Notes: a model not told the origin generated them from the sequence alone. Positions 1-5,529 are shown, numbered from the stretch's first letter. The stretch is DNA of 5,529 nucleotides from an uncultured Alphaproteobacteria bacterium (GCA_903928755.1 CAIYSH010000394.1:1-5529); one strand, 5' to 3'. Translations and numbers: made by a program.

Positions 1-129
1 CTGGCGGAGGCCGACACCAAGCCGTTCTGCTCGAACCGGTGCCGCGACGTGGACCTGCAAAGGTGGCTGAGGGGCGCCTACGCCATCCCGGCCGCCGAAG
101 CCGATGAAGACCCCGATCAGGAAGACTGA
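1..129 (+). CDS. yacG: DNA gyrase inhibitor YacG, 3' end only
   Basis: The window opens inside this gene; 42 codons plus the TGA stop are visible. The translation contains PFCSNRCRDVDLQRWL, then AYAIP and an acidic tail (DEDPDQED). This matches the C-terminal half of the YacG family, very small zinc proteins (about 65 residues in E. coli) that bind the GyrB subunit and inhibit DNA gyrase. Cys10 and Cys14 of the visible part (C-S-N-R-C) are the second half of the four-cysteine zinc site; the first CxxC pair would lie just upstream of the window. The aromatic/Asp-Leu helix following the second cysteine pair is also typical. The acidic tail after the Ile-Pro is common in the family and varies in length. 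The reading frame is intact to the stop. The family assignment is strong; the start and upstream partners cannot be seen. Confidence 0.88.
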   Translation: MAEADTKPFCSNRCRDVDLQRWLRGAYAIPAAEADEDPDQED

Positions 130-138
130 CGGGCTCGC

Positions 139-167
139 TGGACTTCCTAGGGAGCCTCTTTTATAGA
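139..167 (+). promoter_or_regulatory. Predicted promoter of tRNA-Phe
   Basis: A -35-like TGGACT (139-144) and a -10-like TATAGA (162-167) are separated by exactly 17 bases. They lie in the yacG-tRNA gap, with the expected transcription start near 173-175, about 20 bases before the mature tRNA 5' end. This suits a short 5' leader removed by RNase P. The -10 lies between the arms of a 7-bp inverted repeat (150-177). Prediction is from sequence only. Confidence 0.55.
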
Positions 168-177
168 CGCGGCTCCC
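150..177. repeat. 7-bp inverted repeat around the tRNA promoter -10
   Basis: GGGAGCC (150-156) and GGCTCCC (171-177) are perfect reverse complements separated by 14 bases that include the -10 hexamer TATAGA. There is no run of T after the second arm, so it does not look like an intrinsic terminator for yacG. It could be an operator-like dyad, part of the GC-rich discriminator region of a stable-RNA promoter, or chance. Confidence 0.5.
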
Positions 178-193
178 GCGAAAGCGGCCTTAG

Positions 194-269
194 GCCTGGG
201 TAGCTCAGTTGGTAGAGCAGCGGATTGAAAATCCGCGTGTCGGTGGTTCGAATCCGCCCCCAGGCACCA
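194..269 (+). tRNA. tRNA-Phe (anticodon GAA)
   Basis: A complete 76-base cloverleaf can be folded. The acceptor stem is GCCTGGG (194-200) with CCCAGGC (259-265), then discriminator A266 and an encoded CCA (267-269). The D arm has GCTC..GAGC with the usual AGTTGGTA loop. The anticodon stem GCGGA/TCCGC encloses the seven-base loop TTGAAAA, placing GAA as anticodon, which reads Phe codons TTC and TTT. A five-base variable loop is followed by a T stem GGTGG/CCGCC around TTCGAAT. All stems pair without mismatches apart from a G-T pair in the T stem. It probably has its own promoter at 139-167. No intrinsic terminator is visible downstream, so the transcript could be ended by processing or by Rho. 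Confidence 0.97.
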
Positions 270-289
270 TTCCCCGCCAAACTCCCGGC

Positions 290-319
290 TTGTCCTGAAC
301 GCGATCCTAGCGCCAAATT
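290..319 (+). promoter_or_regulatory. Candidate promoter of the acyl-CoA carboxylase
   Basis: TTGTCC (290-295) is followed after 16 bases by GCCAAATT (312-319). This resembles the Caulobacter-type housekeeping consensus TTGaCgS / GCtANAWC, with the spacer one or two bases longer than usual. It would give a start near 325 and a leader of about 35 bases. It rests on an assumed order-level consensus, so the call is tentative; read-through from the tRNA promoter is the alternative. Confidence 0.33.
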
Positions 320-344
320 GCGCAGACGGGACCGCAGTTCCCGC

Positions 345-350
345 GGGGAG
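345..350 (+). promoter_or_regulatory. Ribosome binding site of the carboxylase
   Basis: GGGGAG lies 8 bases before the ATG at 359. This good Shine-Dalgarno match supports that start, together with the usual N-terminal motif of biotin carboxylases (LLIANRGEIA) beginning at residue 7. A small hairpin (327-343) ends one base before it. Confidence 0.7.
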
Positions 351-358
351 CCCAGACC

Positions 359-3300
359 ATGACCGACATCAAGCGCCTGCTGATCGCCAATCGCGGCGAG
401 ATCGCCATCCGCATCATGCGGACGGCACAGGAGATGGGTATTTTCACGGTTGCGGTCTTTTCGCAGGACGACGGGACAGCCCTGCACCGGAAACTTGCTG
501 ATGAGGCCGTGGCGCTGAATGGTGTCGGGCCAAGGGCCTATCTCGACATCGAGGCCATGGTCGAGGCGGCCCGGGCGGCCGGCTGCGATGCCGTGCATCC
601 CGGCTATGGGTTCCTGGCCGAGAATGCGGCCTTTGCGCGAGCCTGTGCCAGGGCGGGCCTGATATTTGTCGGCCCTGATCCAGAAACCCTGGACCTGTTC
701 GGTGACAAGGCCCGCGCCCGCGCCCTGGCCTCGGGTCTTGGGGTGCCGCTTGCTCCGGCGACCGCCGGGGGGGCAAGCCTTGCCGACATCCGTGCCTTTC
801 AGGCCAGCCTTGGGGCCGACATCATGATCAAGGCCGTGGCAGGCGGAGGCGGCCGCGGCATGCGGGCCGTTGCTGTCGGTGAGGATCCGGCGGAGGCCTT
901 CGAGATCTGCGCCCGGGAGTCGGAAGCCGCCTTTGGAGACGGTCGTCTGTTCGCCGAGCGTTTCGTCAGGACAGCCCGACATATAGAAGTGCAGATCCTG
1001 GGGGATGGCACGGACGCGGTGGCCATTCATGATCGTGAATGCTCACTCCAGAGACGAAACCAGAAGATCATTGAGGTTGCGCCCGCGCCGAACCTGTCCG
1101 ATGCCATCCGGCAAGGTCTGGCCAAGGCCGCGACGGACCTGGCGCGCGCTGCGAAGGTGCGTGGTCTGACCACCATGGAATTCCTGCTGGATGCAAGTGA
1201 CGGGGAGACCCTGATCTTCATCGAGGCCAATCCGCGTCTGCAGGTGGAGCATACGGTGACGGAGGCCATTACCGGGCTTGATCTTGTCCGGTTACAGTTC
1301 GCCATCGCATCGGGTGCCAGCCTCGACGACCTGGGTCTCTCCAAGGGGCCGCCTGCCGTCCAGGGATTTGCGGTCGAGCTGCGGGTCAATCTGGAGACCC
1401 TGGGGACTGACGGGGCCCTGGCCAGTACGGCGGGGGCCGTCATAGGTCGTTATGAACCCCCCAGCGGTCCGGGGGTCCGGGTGGATGGCTATGGCTATGG
1501 CGGATACCGGACCAATCCCTCGTTTGACTCGCTGATTGCCAAGCTGATCGTGCACAGCCCGTCACCGTCTTTTCCGGTCGCGGTGGCAAAGGCGCGAAGG
1601 GCCGCTGCAGAGTTCCGGCTGACCGGACCGGGGACGAATCTGGGCCTGCTCCAAGCCCTGCTGGAGCGGGCCGAAGTCGGGTCGGCAACGGCCACGACGA
1701 CTTTCATCGAAGCGAACCTGCCGACCCTGACGGTTCGGGCCGCAGAGTTGAGCGGTGCATGGTTGGAGGCGGTTGAGACTGATACGGGTACCAGCCCTTC
1801 TGCCGTGAGCGGCCCGGCGGGGACGGTGCCCAGCCTGTCTCCCATGCGGGCAACCGTAGTCGGATTTGAAGTCGCCGACGGGGATGTCGTCAGACCGGGC
1901 CAGACGGTGGCGATCCTCGAGGCCATGAAGATGCAGCATGTCGTCCCTGCCGTACAGGCCGGGATCGTCCGCATGATTGCGGCAAAATCCGGGGATGTGG
2001 TTGATGAGGGCCAGCCCCTGGTTTTCATTGAACCGGGAGCGCAGGTGCAAGCCGCAGAAGCCGAGGTCCAGGTGGATCTTGATTCCATCCGCCCGGATCT
2101 GGCATCGGTCATTGCCCGTCACGCCCTGACCCTGGACGAAAACCGCCCCGATGCCGTGGCAAGGCGTCGCAAGACCGGACAGCGCACGGCGAGGGAGAAC
2201 CTCGGTGACCTGTTTGATCCGGGCAGTTTCAATGAATACGGTGCCCTGGCCATCGCGGCCCAGAAGCGGCGGCGGTCATTGGAAGACCTGCGGTCAAATA
2301 CCCCTGCGGACGGAATCATTACCGGGGTCGGCGAGGTCAATGGGACCCTGTTCCCGCCCGAAATTTCGCGTTGCGTCGGTCTGGCCTATGACTTCACCGT
2401 CCTGGCCGGGACCCAGGGACATTTCAGCCACAAGAAGACCGATCGCATCCTCGAGTTTGCGGAACACTGGAAAGCGCCCATTGTCTGGTTCACGGAAGGG
2501 GGAGGAGGACGGCCCGGTGATGTGGATGTGACAACTGGCGCGTCTTCCCTGGATACGACCAGCTTCACGACCTTTGCGCGACTCTCGGGAAATGCGCCCC
2601 GGATTGCGGTCAATTCCGGCCGTTGCTTTGCCGGAAACGCGGTGTTTTTCGGTTGTGCCGACATCACCATTGCGACCCGTTACTCGAACATCGGCCTTGG
2701 GGGTCCCGCCATGGTCGAGGGCGGGGGACTGGGGGTCTTTACGGCCGATGAGATCGGGCCCTCAGATGTGCAGTGGAAGAACGGGGTGCTCGACCTGCTT
2801 GTCGAGGACGAAGCCGAAGCCGTCGCTGCAACGAAGCAGATCCTGTCCTGCTTTCAGGGCGCGCTCACGACGTGGACCTGTGCCGACCAGCGGACCCTCA
2901 GGCATCTGATCCCGGAAAACCGGGTCAGGGTTTACGATGTGAAGGCGGTCATCGAGACCCTGGCGGACCATGGCACCTGGATCGAGCTGCGCGGCGGTTA
3001 TGGCCAGGGCATGATCACGGGGTTCCTGCGTATTGAAGGTCGCCCCATGGGCGTCATCGCCAATGACCCCAGGTTTCTGGGAGGGGCCATTGATGGAGAT
3101 GGTGGCGAGAAGGCAGGTCGCTTCATGCAGATGTGCGACGCCTTCGGGATCCCGATTCTCTCACTCTGTGACACGCCTGGATTCATGGTCGGACCAGACA
3201 GTGAAAAGGCAGCAGGTGTGCGTCGCGGATCCCGGATGTTTGTTGTCAGCGCAGCCCTCAGGGTGCCATTCTTCACCGTCGTTCTGAGGAAGGGCTATGG

Positions 3301-3640
3301 CCTGGGTGCCCAGGCCATGTCTGCCGGAGACTTTTCTGCTCCGGCCATGATCATTGCCTGGCCGACAGCTGAATTCGGGCCCATGGGCCTGGAAGGGGCC
3401 GTACGGCTTGGCTTCCGCAAGGAGCTTGAAGCCGAACCTGACCTCGAAAAGAGACAGGCCATGTTCGATTCGCGACTGGCGCGCATGTATGAGGTCGGCA
3501 AGGCAGTCTCGGTCGCCGAAGTCCTTGAAATAGATGCCGTCATTGATCCAAAGGACACACGGGCCTGGCTCACCAGGGGCTTGAAGGCCTGTCCAGTCGA
3601 TCGCAGTGCACCAAGGCGGTCCTTTGTCGATGTGTGGTGA
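359..3640 (+). CDS. Single-chain biotin-dependent acyl-CoA carboxylase (BC-BCCP-CT fusion)
   Basis: This 1093-residue protein combines all three parts of a biotin-dependent carboxylase. Residues 1 to about 450 are biotin carboxylase: IANRGEIA at the N terminus, ATP-grasp lysines K117 and K158, glycine loop GGGG at 162-165, QRRNQK at 231-236, E274/E289, NPRLQVEH at 291-298 and R342. Residues about 490-560 are the biotin carrier, with EAMKM at 521-525, so K524 should carry biotin. Residues about 575-1080 are carboxyltransferase. Its N half has GGGGRPGD (714-721) and NSGRCFAGN (752-760); its C half has GGEKAGRF (915-922), DTPGFMVG (938-945) and GYGLGAQAM (979-987). The chain should couple ATP-driven carboxylation of biotin to transfer onto an acyl-CoA in the cytoplasm. 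The order resembles single-chain long-chain acyl-CoA carboxylases described from Mycobacterium and Rhodopseudomonas, but the substrate here is not known. The interval of about 40 residues between BC and carrier looks too short for a propionyl-CoA-carboxylase-type BT domain. No partner subunit gene is adjacent, consistent with self-sufficiency. The frame is intact with no sign of decay. Confidence 0.93.
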   Translation: MTDIKRLLIANRGEIAIRIMRTAQEMGIFTVAVFSQDDGTALHRKLADEAVALNGVGPRAYLDIEAMVEAARAAGCDAVHPGYGFLAENAAFARACARAGLIFVGPDPETLDLFGDKARARALASGLGVPLAPATAGGASLADIRAFQASLGADIMIKAVAGGGGRGMRAVAVGEDPAEAFEICARESEAAFGDGRLFAERFVRTARHIEVQILGDGTDAVAIHDRECSLQRRNQKIIEVAPAPNLSDAIRQGLAKAATDLARAAKVRGLTTMEFLLDASDGETLIFIEANPRLQVEHTVTEAITGLDLVRLQFAIASGASLDDLGLSKGPPAVQGFAVELRVNLETLGTDGALASTAGAVIGRYEPPSGPGVRVDGYGYGGYRTNPSFDSLIAKLIVHSPSPSFPVAVAKARRAAAEFRLTGPGTNLGLLQALLERAEVGSATATTTFIEANLPTLTVRAAELSGAWLEAVETDTGTSPSAVSGPAGTVPSLSPMRATVVGFEVADGDVVRPGQTVAILEAMKMQHVVPAVQAGIVRMIAAKSGDVVDEGQPLVFIEPGAQVQAAEAEVQVDLDSIRPDLASVIARHALTLDENRPDAVARRRKTGQRTARENLGDLFDPGSFNEYGALAIAAQKRRRSLEDLRSNTPADGIITGVGEVNGTLFPPEISRCVGLAYDFTVLAGTQGHFSHKKTDRILEFAEHWKAPIVWFTEGGGGRPGDVDVTTGASSLDTTSFTTFARLSGNAPRIAVNSGRCFAGNAVFFGCADITIATRYSNIGLGGPAMVEGGGLGVFTADEIGPSDVQWKNGVLDLLVEDEAEAVAATKQILSCFQGALTTWTCADQRTLRHLIPENRVRVYDVKAVIETLADHGTWIELRGGYGQGMITGFLRIEGRPMGVIANDPRFLGGAIDGDGGEKAGRFMQMCDAFGIPILSLCDTPGFMVGPDSEKAAGVRRGSRMFVVSAALRVPFFTVVLRKGYGLGAQAMSAGDFSAPAMIIAWPTAEFGPMGLEGAVRLGFRKELEAEPDLEKRQAMFDSRLARMYEVGKAVSVAEVLEIDAVIDPKDTRAWLTRGLKACPVDRSAPRRSFVDVW

Positions 3641-3801
3641 TTGCCGCCACGCCAGGGTCGCATGCAGGACTGCCCTAAATTTGGGCGATGTTCCTGATCT
3701 GCACTGGGATGGTCATATCCGACGGCAATCTGTGAGAACGATTTTGGCGGTCTGAATTGCTGCGGTGCGGCGATTTCGGGCGTTGAATCAATGAAATACC
3801 C

Positions 3802-3818
3802 ATTCCTCATAGGGGAAT
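3802..3818 (+). other. Small hairpin in the carboxylase-exbB gap
   Basis: ATTCCTC (3802-3808) pairs with GGGGAAT (3812-3818) around a three-base loop, with one G-T pair. Only three T follow the base of the stem (3818-3820), so it is at best a weak terminator, located about 160 bases after the carboxylase stop. Confidence 0.3.
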
Positions 3819-3889
3819 TTGCGTTGTGCGGCGCAGCAACCGGTCCGGATCTGTCGCAAAACCTTGCTCTGGCTGTGCCGCATGCCCCC

Positions 3890-3918
3890 TTGACCACTTC
3901 AAAAGGGATTGCCAAAGG
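3890..3918 (+). promoter_or_regulatory. Candidate promoter of the exbB-exbD operon
   Basis: TTGACCA (3890-3896) is followed after 14 bases by GCCAAAGG (3911-3918). This fits the Caulobacter housekeeping pattern TTGaCgS-N10-14-GCtANAWC in spacing and in most positions, with mismatches at the third and seventh to eighth bases of the -10. The -35 is a five-of-six match to TTGACA. A start near 3924 would give a leader of about 240 bases. I see no clear Fur or Irr box around it, so regulation by iron cannot be claimed from this sequence. Confidence 0.42.
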
Positions 3919-3939
3919 AACTGTGCCGCCCGACTAACA

Positions 3940-4050
3940 AAGCGGTAAGACTTTCGCATCCCTGCGGGGGAGCGGGGTCTGGCTCTGGATTGAACGCGCT
4001 GAGGCCCTCGGGTCGAAGCCACTTCAAAAAAGAGACGGCGATTACCGCTT
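3940..4050 (+). repeat. 9-bp inverted repeat spanning a probable leader element
   Basis: AAGCGGTAA (3940-3948) and TTACCGCTT (4042-4050) are perfect reverse complements, enclosing 93 bases with their own short hairpin potential (for example CGCA/TGCG at 3955-3966). In a transcript from the predicted promoter the two arms could close a domain of about 110 bases. The 3' arm can alternatively form a local hairpin ACCG-CTT-CGGT (4044-4054), which would exclude the long stem. It matches no riboswitch class that I recognise. Confidence 0.4.
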
Positions 4051-4166
4051 CGGTGCGACGGACAGGAAACTGAACGTGGCAGCAGGCAAAATTCACTAGG
4101 GAAGAGACGCTCTGGCGCGACGACCCTCGGCCCAAACGTGCTAGACCAAGCAGGAACTGGCGACAG

Positions 4167-5075
4167 ATGCTCGATATCAAACGAACGACTCCTTTCATCG
4201 CGCTCCTTGGCGCCATTGCGCTCCTGAGCAGCGCCCCGGCTTTTGCCGCGGACCCCGCTCCCGCCGCTCCGGCTGCTGCTGACGCTGCCGCACCGGCTGC
4301 TGATGCTGCTGCTCCAGCTGCAGACGCCGCTGCTCCAGCTGCTGAAGCCGCTCCTACGGAAGAGCTGCCGCCCCAAATGAAGAACGCAGGTAAGGCCGGC
4401 GTCTTCCAGATGATCCTCGACGCCGACCCCGTCGTGCAGACGGTCATGGCCGGTCTTCTGCTTTGCTCGATTCTTTCCTGGGCAATCCTCGTGACCAAGT
4501 CGCTTGAGTTCAACACCCTGAACAAGACCGCGACCGCTTTCCTCGAAGCCTTCCGCGGCACCAAGACGATCAATGAAATCGGCCGCACCGCCATTTCGGA
4601 AGAGTTCGAAGGCAATCCGCTGGCCGACATGGCCGCCGCGGCTGCCCAGGAAATCGAACTTTCCCGCCAAGCCGGCCTTTCGGTTGGTGGTGAGCATCGC
4701 GACTCGACGCTTCACCGCGCCGAAGCTGCCGTGTCTGCGGTCCAGTCTTCGCTGGGCACCCGCCTGTCGAGCGGCATGCAGTTCCTCGCCTCAGTCGGTT
4801 CATCCGGTCCGTTCATCGGTCTGTTCGGTACCGTTTACGGGATCATGAACTCTTTCATCGGCATCGCGAACACCAACACGACCAACCTGGCCGTCGTCGC
4901 CCCCGGCATCGCCGAAGCGCTGCTCGCCACTGGTATCGGTCTCTTCACCGCCATTCCGTCGGTTATCTTCTATAACTACTTCCAGACCCGGATTTCCGGA
5001 CTGGGTGCCCGCTCGGAAGGCTTCGTTTCGGAACTGATGAACGCCGTTTCCCGCCAGCTCGACAAAGGGGCCTAA
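4167..5075 (+). CDS. exbB: TonB-system energizer ExbB, with N-terminal signal peptide and Ala/Pro-rich segment
   Basis: The 302-residue protein is the proton-channel scaffold of the TonB system in the inner membrane. Residues 1-27 look like a cleaved signal peptide (hydrophobic 9-20, likely cut AFA-ADP). Residues about 28-70 are a periplasmic Ala/Pro-rich tract of seven-residue repeats. Membrane segments lie near 93-111, 206-232 and 240-271, with a cytoplasmic domain (about 112-205) after the first. Core motifs LFGTVYGIMNSFIGIA (219-234) and APGIAEALLAT (245-255) are nearly identical to E. coli ExbB. T222, E250 and T255 line up with E. coli T148, E176 and T181 at a constant offset of 74, so all three pore residues are present. 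The extra N-terminal length is usual for the longer ExbB form of many alphaproteobacteria. AGGA (4152-4155) sits 11 bases before the ATG, a modest ribosome site, but the signal peptide supports this start. exbD follows after 5 bases, indicating one operon. Confidence 0.95.
   Translation: MLDIKRTTPFIALLGAIALLSSAPAFAADPAPAAPAAADAAAPAADAAAPAADAAAPAAEAAPTEELPPQMKNAGKAGVFQMILDADPVVQTVMAGLLLCSILSWAILVTKSLEFNTLNKTATAFLEAFRGTKTINEIGRTAISEEFEGNPLADMAAAAAQEIELSRQAGLSVGGEHRDSTLHRAEAAVSAVQSSLGTRLSSGMQFLASVGSSGPFIGLFGTVYGIMNSFIGIANTNTTNLAVVAPGIAEALLATGIGLFTAIPSVIFYNYFQTRISGLGARSEGFVSELMNAVSRQLDKGA
4266..4349 (+). repeat. Heptapeptide (21-base) tandem repeat within exbB
   Basis: Residues 34-61 are four seven-residue units of the form AAPAADA, the first and last imperfect (the last has Glu for Asp). 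Pro recurs at 43, 50 and 57, and Asp/Glu at 39, 46, 53 and 60. At DNA level the units at 4308-4328 and 4329-4349 agree at 19 of 21 bases, so the tract looks like recent tandem duplication and may vary in copy number between strains. The product is probably a flexible periplasmic linker. Confidence 0.8.
5064..5070 (+). promoter_or_regulatory. Ribosome binding site of exbD inside the end of exbB
   Basis: AAAGGGG lies within the last codons of exbB, 10 bases before the exbD ATG at 5081. Overlap of the ribosome site with the upstream gene and the 5-base gap suggest translational coupling of exbB and exbD. Confidence 0.6.
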
Positions 5076-5080
5076 ACCAG

Positions 5081-5529
5081 ATGGGTGCCAAACTCTCAGG
5101 CTCTGGGGGTGGCAAGTACGCGGTTGAAGCGAACAGCGAGATCAATGTAACGCCCTTCGTGGACGTCATGCTGGTCCTTCTGATCATCTTCATGGTGGCG
5201 GCTCCGATGGCAGCCGTCACCGTCAAGGTCGAACTCGCGCCAGCTGTTGCGAAGCCGTCTAAGACGAACCCTCCCAAGCCGGTCTATATTTCGATCCAGC
5301 CTTCGGGACGGATTTTCATCGGGGACTCTCCGACGGAGATCGCTACGCTGGGTGATGATATGCGCACCCTGCTGGGCAATCGGCGGAACCCGACGGGCGA
5401 GCGGATCTTCATCCGGGCTGACAAGGATGTGGTCTATGGCGACTTCATGGGCGTCATGAACATGCTGCAGGACAATGGTTTCTACAGCGTGGCCCTGGTC
5501 GGTAAAGACGACAACAAACCGGGGGCAAA
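5081..5529 (+). CDS. exbD: TonB-system transport protein ExbD, 3' end beyond window
   Basis: The open frame of 149 codons runs off the window end without a stop. ExbD is the single-pass inner-membrane partner of ExbB; a dimer sits in the ExbB pentamer pore and couples proton flow to TonB. The short cytoplasmic N terminus (rich in Gly/Ser) leads to INVTPFVDVMLVLLIIFMVA (residues 21-40), almost identical to the E. coli transmembrane segment. D28 matches the essential proton-carrying Asp25 of E. coli. The periplasmic domain follows, with recognisable KPVYISI, FIGD, FIRADK and GFYSVALVG stretches like those of E. coli ExbD. Since the E. coli protein ends at 141 residues soon after the equivalent of the last motif, only a short C-terminal tail should be missing. 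The ATG at 5081 is the natural start, with a ribosome site overlapping exbB. A tonB gene is the expected next gene but is outside the window. Confidence 0.95.
   Translation, partial: MGAKLSGSGGGKYAVEANSEINVTPFVDVMLVLLIIFMVAAPMAAVTVKVELAPAVAKPSKTNPPKPVYISIQPSGRIFIGDSPTEIATLGDDMRTLLGNRRNPTGERIFIRADKDVVYGDFMGVMNMLQDNGFYSVALVGKDDNKPGA

Larger units (their letters stand above)
3641..4166. other. 526-base intergenic region with probable exbB promoter and leader
   Basis: I find no convincing gene here. The short frames present lack ribosome binding sites and recognisable products. The first part, to about 3885, has no strong terminator for the carboxylase; the best hairpins are GCCC/GGGC at 3672-3686 (4 bp) and a 7-bp hairpin at 3802-3818, neither followed by a real T run. 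An 8-bp inverted pair (TTGCTGCG 3757-3764, CGCAGCAA 3832-3839) is also present. The second part holds a candidate promoter at 3890-3918, a 9-bp inverted repeat (3940-3948 and 4042-4050) and an 11-base direct repeat (CCACTTCAAAA at 3894-3904 and 4019-4029). The most likely role is transcription control and an untranslated leader of the exbB-exbD operon. Confidence 0.6.

Noticed and set aside
194..269. tRNA as an integration site for a mobile island
   Set aside because: No integrase gene and no repeat of the tRNA 3' end is found elsewhere in the window.
161..1030. Long minus-strand open frame of 289 codons
   Set aside because: It runs antisense across the tRNA-Phe gene and the start of the carboxylase. 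Its translation is low-complexity Arg/Gly/Pro-rich with no recognisable motif, as expected from the complement of a GC-rich gene.
3672..3686. GCCC/GGGC hairpin as terminator of the carboxylase
   Set aside because: The stem is only 4 bp with an AT-rich loop, and no T run follows.
3688..3735. 15-codon frame (MFLICTGMVISDGNL) after the carboxylase
   Set aside because: Too short, with no ribosome site and no attenuator-like codon run to suggest a leader peptide.
3295..3915. Minus-strand open frame of 206 codons over the carboxylase end and the gap
   Set aside because: More than half is antisense to conserved carboxyltransferase sequence, and the rest shows no motif.
3791..3937. Plus-strand 48-codon frame (starts MKYPFLIGEF) in the gap before exbB
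   Set aside because: No ribosome site precedes its ATG, it overlaps the candidate exbB promoter, and the product resembles nothing I know.
4117..4147. Second exbB promoter with -10-like GCTAGACC (4140-4147)
   Set aside because: The -10 match is good, but the -35 is poor (GCGACGA at 4117) with a 16-base spacer, and transcription would begin at the ribosome site, leaving almost no leader.
3940..4150. Known riboswitch (cobalamin or similar) ahead of exbB
   Set aside because: GCCACTTC at 4018-4025 only vaguely recalls part of the cobalamin core, and the other conserved boxes are missing.
3641..4166. Fur or Irr iron-response box upstream of exbB
   Set aside because: I looked for GATAATGATAATCATTATC-like and TTTAGAA-N3-TTCTAAA-like sequences and saw no convincing match.
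3807..4715. Minus-strand open frame of 302 codons over the intergenic gap and exbB
   Set aside because: It is antisense to exbB and includes a Ser/Gly-rich stretch that merely mirrors the Ala/Pro repeat. No family resemblance is apparent.

Overview
This window reads as ordinary chromosome from a GC-rich alphaproteobacterium. The order Caulobacterales is my best guess. It rests on the yacG end followed by tRNA-Phe, promoter-like sites resembling the Caulobacter sigma-73 consensus (TTGaCgS-N10-14-GCtANAWC), and an alanine-rich ExbB. Nothing in the window proves the genus. All recognisable genes lie on the plus strand. I see no insertion sequence, CRISPR array, phage gene or other mobile element.

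Layout: positions 1-129 are the 3' end of yacG, which encodes a small zinc-binding gyrase inhibitor. A short gap with a clear promoter leads to a complete tRNA-Phe (GAA) gene at 194-269, with its CCA end encoded. After an 89-base gap with a candidate promoter and a good ribosome binding site comes a 1093-residue single-chain biotin-dependent acyl-CoA carboxylase (359-3640). It carries biotin carboxylase, biotin carrier and carboxyltransferase domains in one polypeptide. A 526-base gap without a convincing gene follows; it probably holds the promoter and a long leader for the next operon. That operon starts with exbB (4167-5075) and exbD (5081 to beyond the window end), the two inner-membrane proton-channel proteins of the TonB system. 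tonB probably follows outside the window.

Function: the carboxylase would make a carboxylated acyl-CoA (malonyl-CoA-like) from an acyl-CoA, bicarbonate and ATP. ExbB and ExbD harvest the proton gradient to drive TonB-dependent uptake across the outer membrane. I see no functional link between the carboxylase and the ExbBD operon; they look like independent neighbours.

The points most worth a second look are the fused architecture of the carboxylase and the structured leader-like region ahead of exbB, which has a 9-bp inverted repeat spanning about 110 bases. I did not find evidence of a novel multi-gene system here.
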